NCBI GenBank assembly: GCA_003170325.1
Contig: PMZP01000081.1
Span: forward strand, 1 to 6,674
DNA from: Candidatus Tayloriibacteriota bacterium
Lineage (GTDB): Bacteria > Patescibacteriota > Minisyncoccia > Phycocordibacterales > PALSA-1337
Length of the DNA stretch: 6,674 nucleotides
Direction of reading: 5' to 3'
The notes beneath the pieces were generated by a model. It made no database searches. It had not been told where the DNA came from and saw only the letters and a list, made by a program, of their open reading frames with translations. Made by a program: the position numbers and the translations under genes. Shown one piece after another: positions 6,274-6,674 of this stretch. Within the stretch, counting starts at the first letter, position 1, and every line of letters begins with the position of its first letter.

Positions 6274-6674
6274 TAGCAAAGCTGATCTTTGAAGAATGAT
6301 GATCGATTCCCCTTTAGCAAGGGAACAGGCTAAACCTCGGATGAGACAAACTGTGTGGGCACCCGTTCACACAAATCATCAGGGGTGTCGAGGGAAACTG
6401 TACGCCACCAAAAGGCAGAGGCGATTAACTCCGACTGGCTAGAAATGTACTTCCAGGTGTGCAAACACCGGCGGGAAACCTCTGGCGAAATCGGATATCT
6501 CATGAGTGAAAGCTCGCGAGGAAGCAGGAGATCTTACCGAAAGGCGGTTTGATCAGCAGTTACGTTTCACAGTTCTCCCAGTGGAATTGTTATCCGGCCG
6601 GAAACATGACCACAAATCTGTCACGGGCTATTGAAATCAAGTAAGTAGCCTCTGTGATAAGCCTAAACAAAGAT
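6274..6674 (+). ncRNA. Candidate large structured RNA, family not recognised
   Basis: No convincing protein gene covers this stretch, but on the plus strand it folds into an ordered series of helices. They are: a hairpin at 6307-6325 (7 bp, one bulge); a nested arm at 6335-6393, where the contiguous CCTCG plus GATGA pairs with TCATC (6376-6380) and CGAGG (6389-6393), enclosing TGTGT/ACACA; a hairpin GGTGT/ACACC with a GCAA loop (6456-6469); a short GG/CC with a GAAA loop (6473-6480); an arm at 6491-6540 built from TCGG/CCGA, ATCTC/GAGAT and a GAGT/GCTC hairpin with a GAAA loop; TTTCAC/GTGGAA (6565-6586, one G.U pair); and a 12-pair hairpin at 6620-6658. GCTGATC (6281-6287) pairs perfectly with GATCAGC (6551-6557) and could close the 5' domain. 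It lacks the signatures of RNase P RNA, tmRNA, SRP RNA and group I introns. The 3' end is unknown and may lie outside the window. A 65-codon open frame (6355-6552) inside it resembles nothing I know. The pairings were found by eye. Confidence 0.5.

Noticed and set aside
6519..6530. SRP RNA domain IV, suggested by GGAAGCAG
   Set aside because: The 8-base match is there, but the 5' partner strand (GTCAGG type) and the GGAA-capped hairpin around it are missing.
6355..6552. 65-codon open frame
   Set aside because: It runs through the hairpins of the candidate RNA, has no start signal and codes for an unrecognisable Arg/Ser-rich peptide.
6274..6674. RNase P RNA
   Set aside because: Neither strand has the near-universal GAGGAAAGTCC block nor its partner near the 3' end, and the helix order does not match.
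6274..6674. tmRNA
   Set aside because: There is no tRNA-like 5' or 3' half, no GGTTCGA arm, and no short frame ending in an Ala-Leu-Ala-Ala type tag.
6353..6674. Group II intron starting at GTGTG
   Set aside because: The GTGTG is sequestered in a local hairpin with ACACA, and no domain V or reverse transcriptase is in view. Kept only as a possibility that depends on sequence beyond the window.

Overview
The window looks like a chromosomal stretch from a Candidate Phyla Radiation (Patescibacteria), most likely parcubacterial, genome. This is an inference from the divergent FtsQ, a SerRS with an unusual motif 3, a DprA lacking the usual N-terminal extension, genes with no Shine-Dalgarno sequence, and short intergenic repeats. 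No rRNA or other taxonomic marker is present. Base composition is moderate, so the lineage cannot be named more closely.

Layout. (1) 46-2270, minus strand: a two-gene unit, serS (seryl-tRNA synthetase) followed by a short divergent FtsQ-like division protein. An outward-pointing extended -10 at 22-30 suggests another minus-strand gene beyond the left edge. (2) 2271-2469: a divergent intergenic region holding the serS and dprA promoters and a pair of TCCGGGAGGTT repeats, one of which forms a GC-rich hairpin. (3) 2470-3423, plus strand: dprA (ssDNA-binding, RecA-loading protein of natural transformation). (4) 3424-3870: 447 bases with no convincing gene, only degenerate repeats, a hairpin and the topA promoter. 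(5) 3871-6228, plus strand: topA (DNA topoisomerase I). It is complete, but interrupted in frame by a 141-bp palindromic element that codes for 47 low-complexity residues. (6) 6229-6674: no protein gene. The sequence folds into many nested hairpins, several with GNRA loops, and looks like a large structured RNA that I cannot assign to a known family; it may run past the right edge.

The protein genes are housekeeping: translation (SerRS), septum assembly (FtsQ), DNA uptake and recombination (DprA), and supercoiling control (TopA). dprA followed by topA is a common bacterial order, but here the two are far apart and topA appears to have its own promoter.

Three observations deserve follow-up: the in-frame palindromic element in topA, which resembles the Rickettsia palindromic elements in behaviour; the candidate unassigned RNA after topA; and a shared promoter design (TGn extended -10 ending only 8-11 bases before the ATG) that predicts leaderless mRNAs for serS, dprA and topA.
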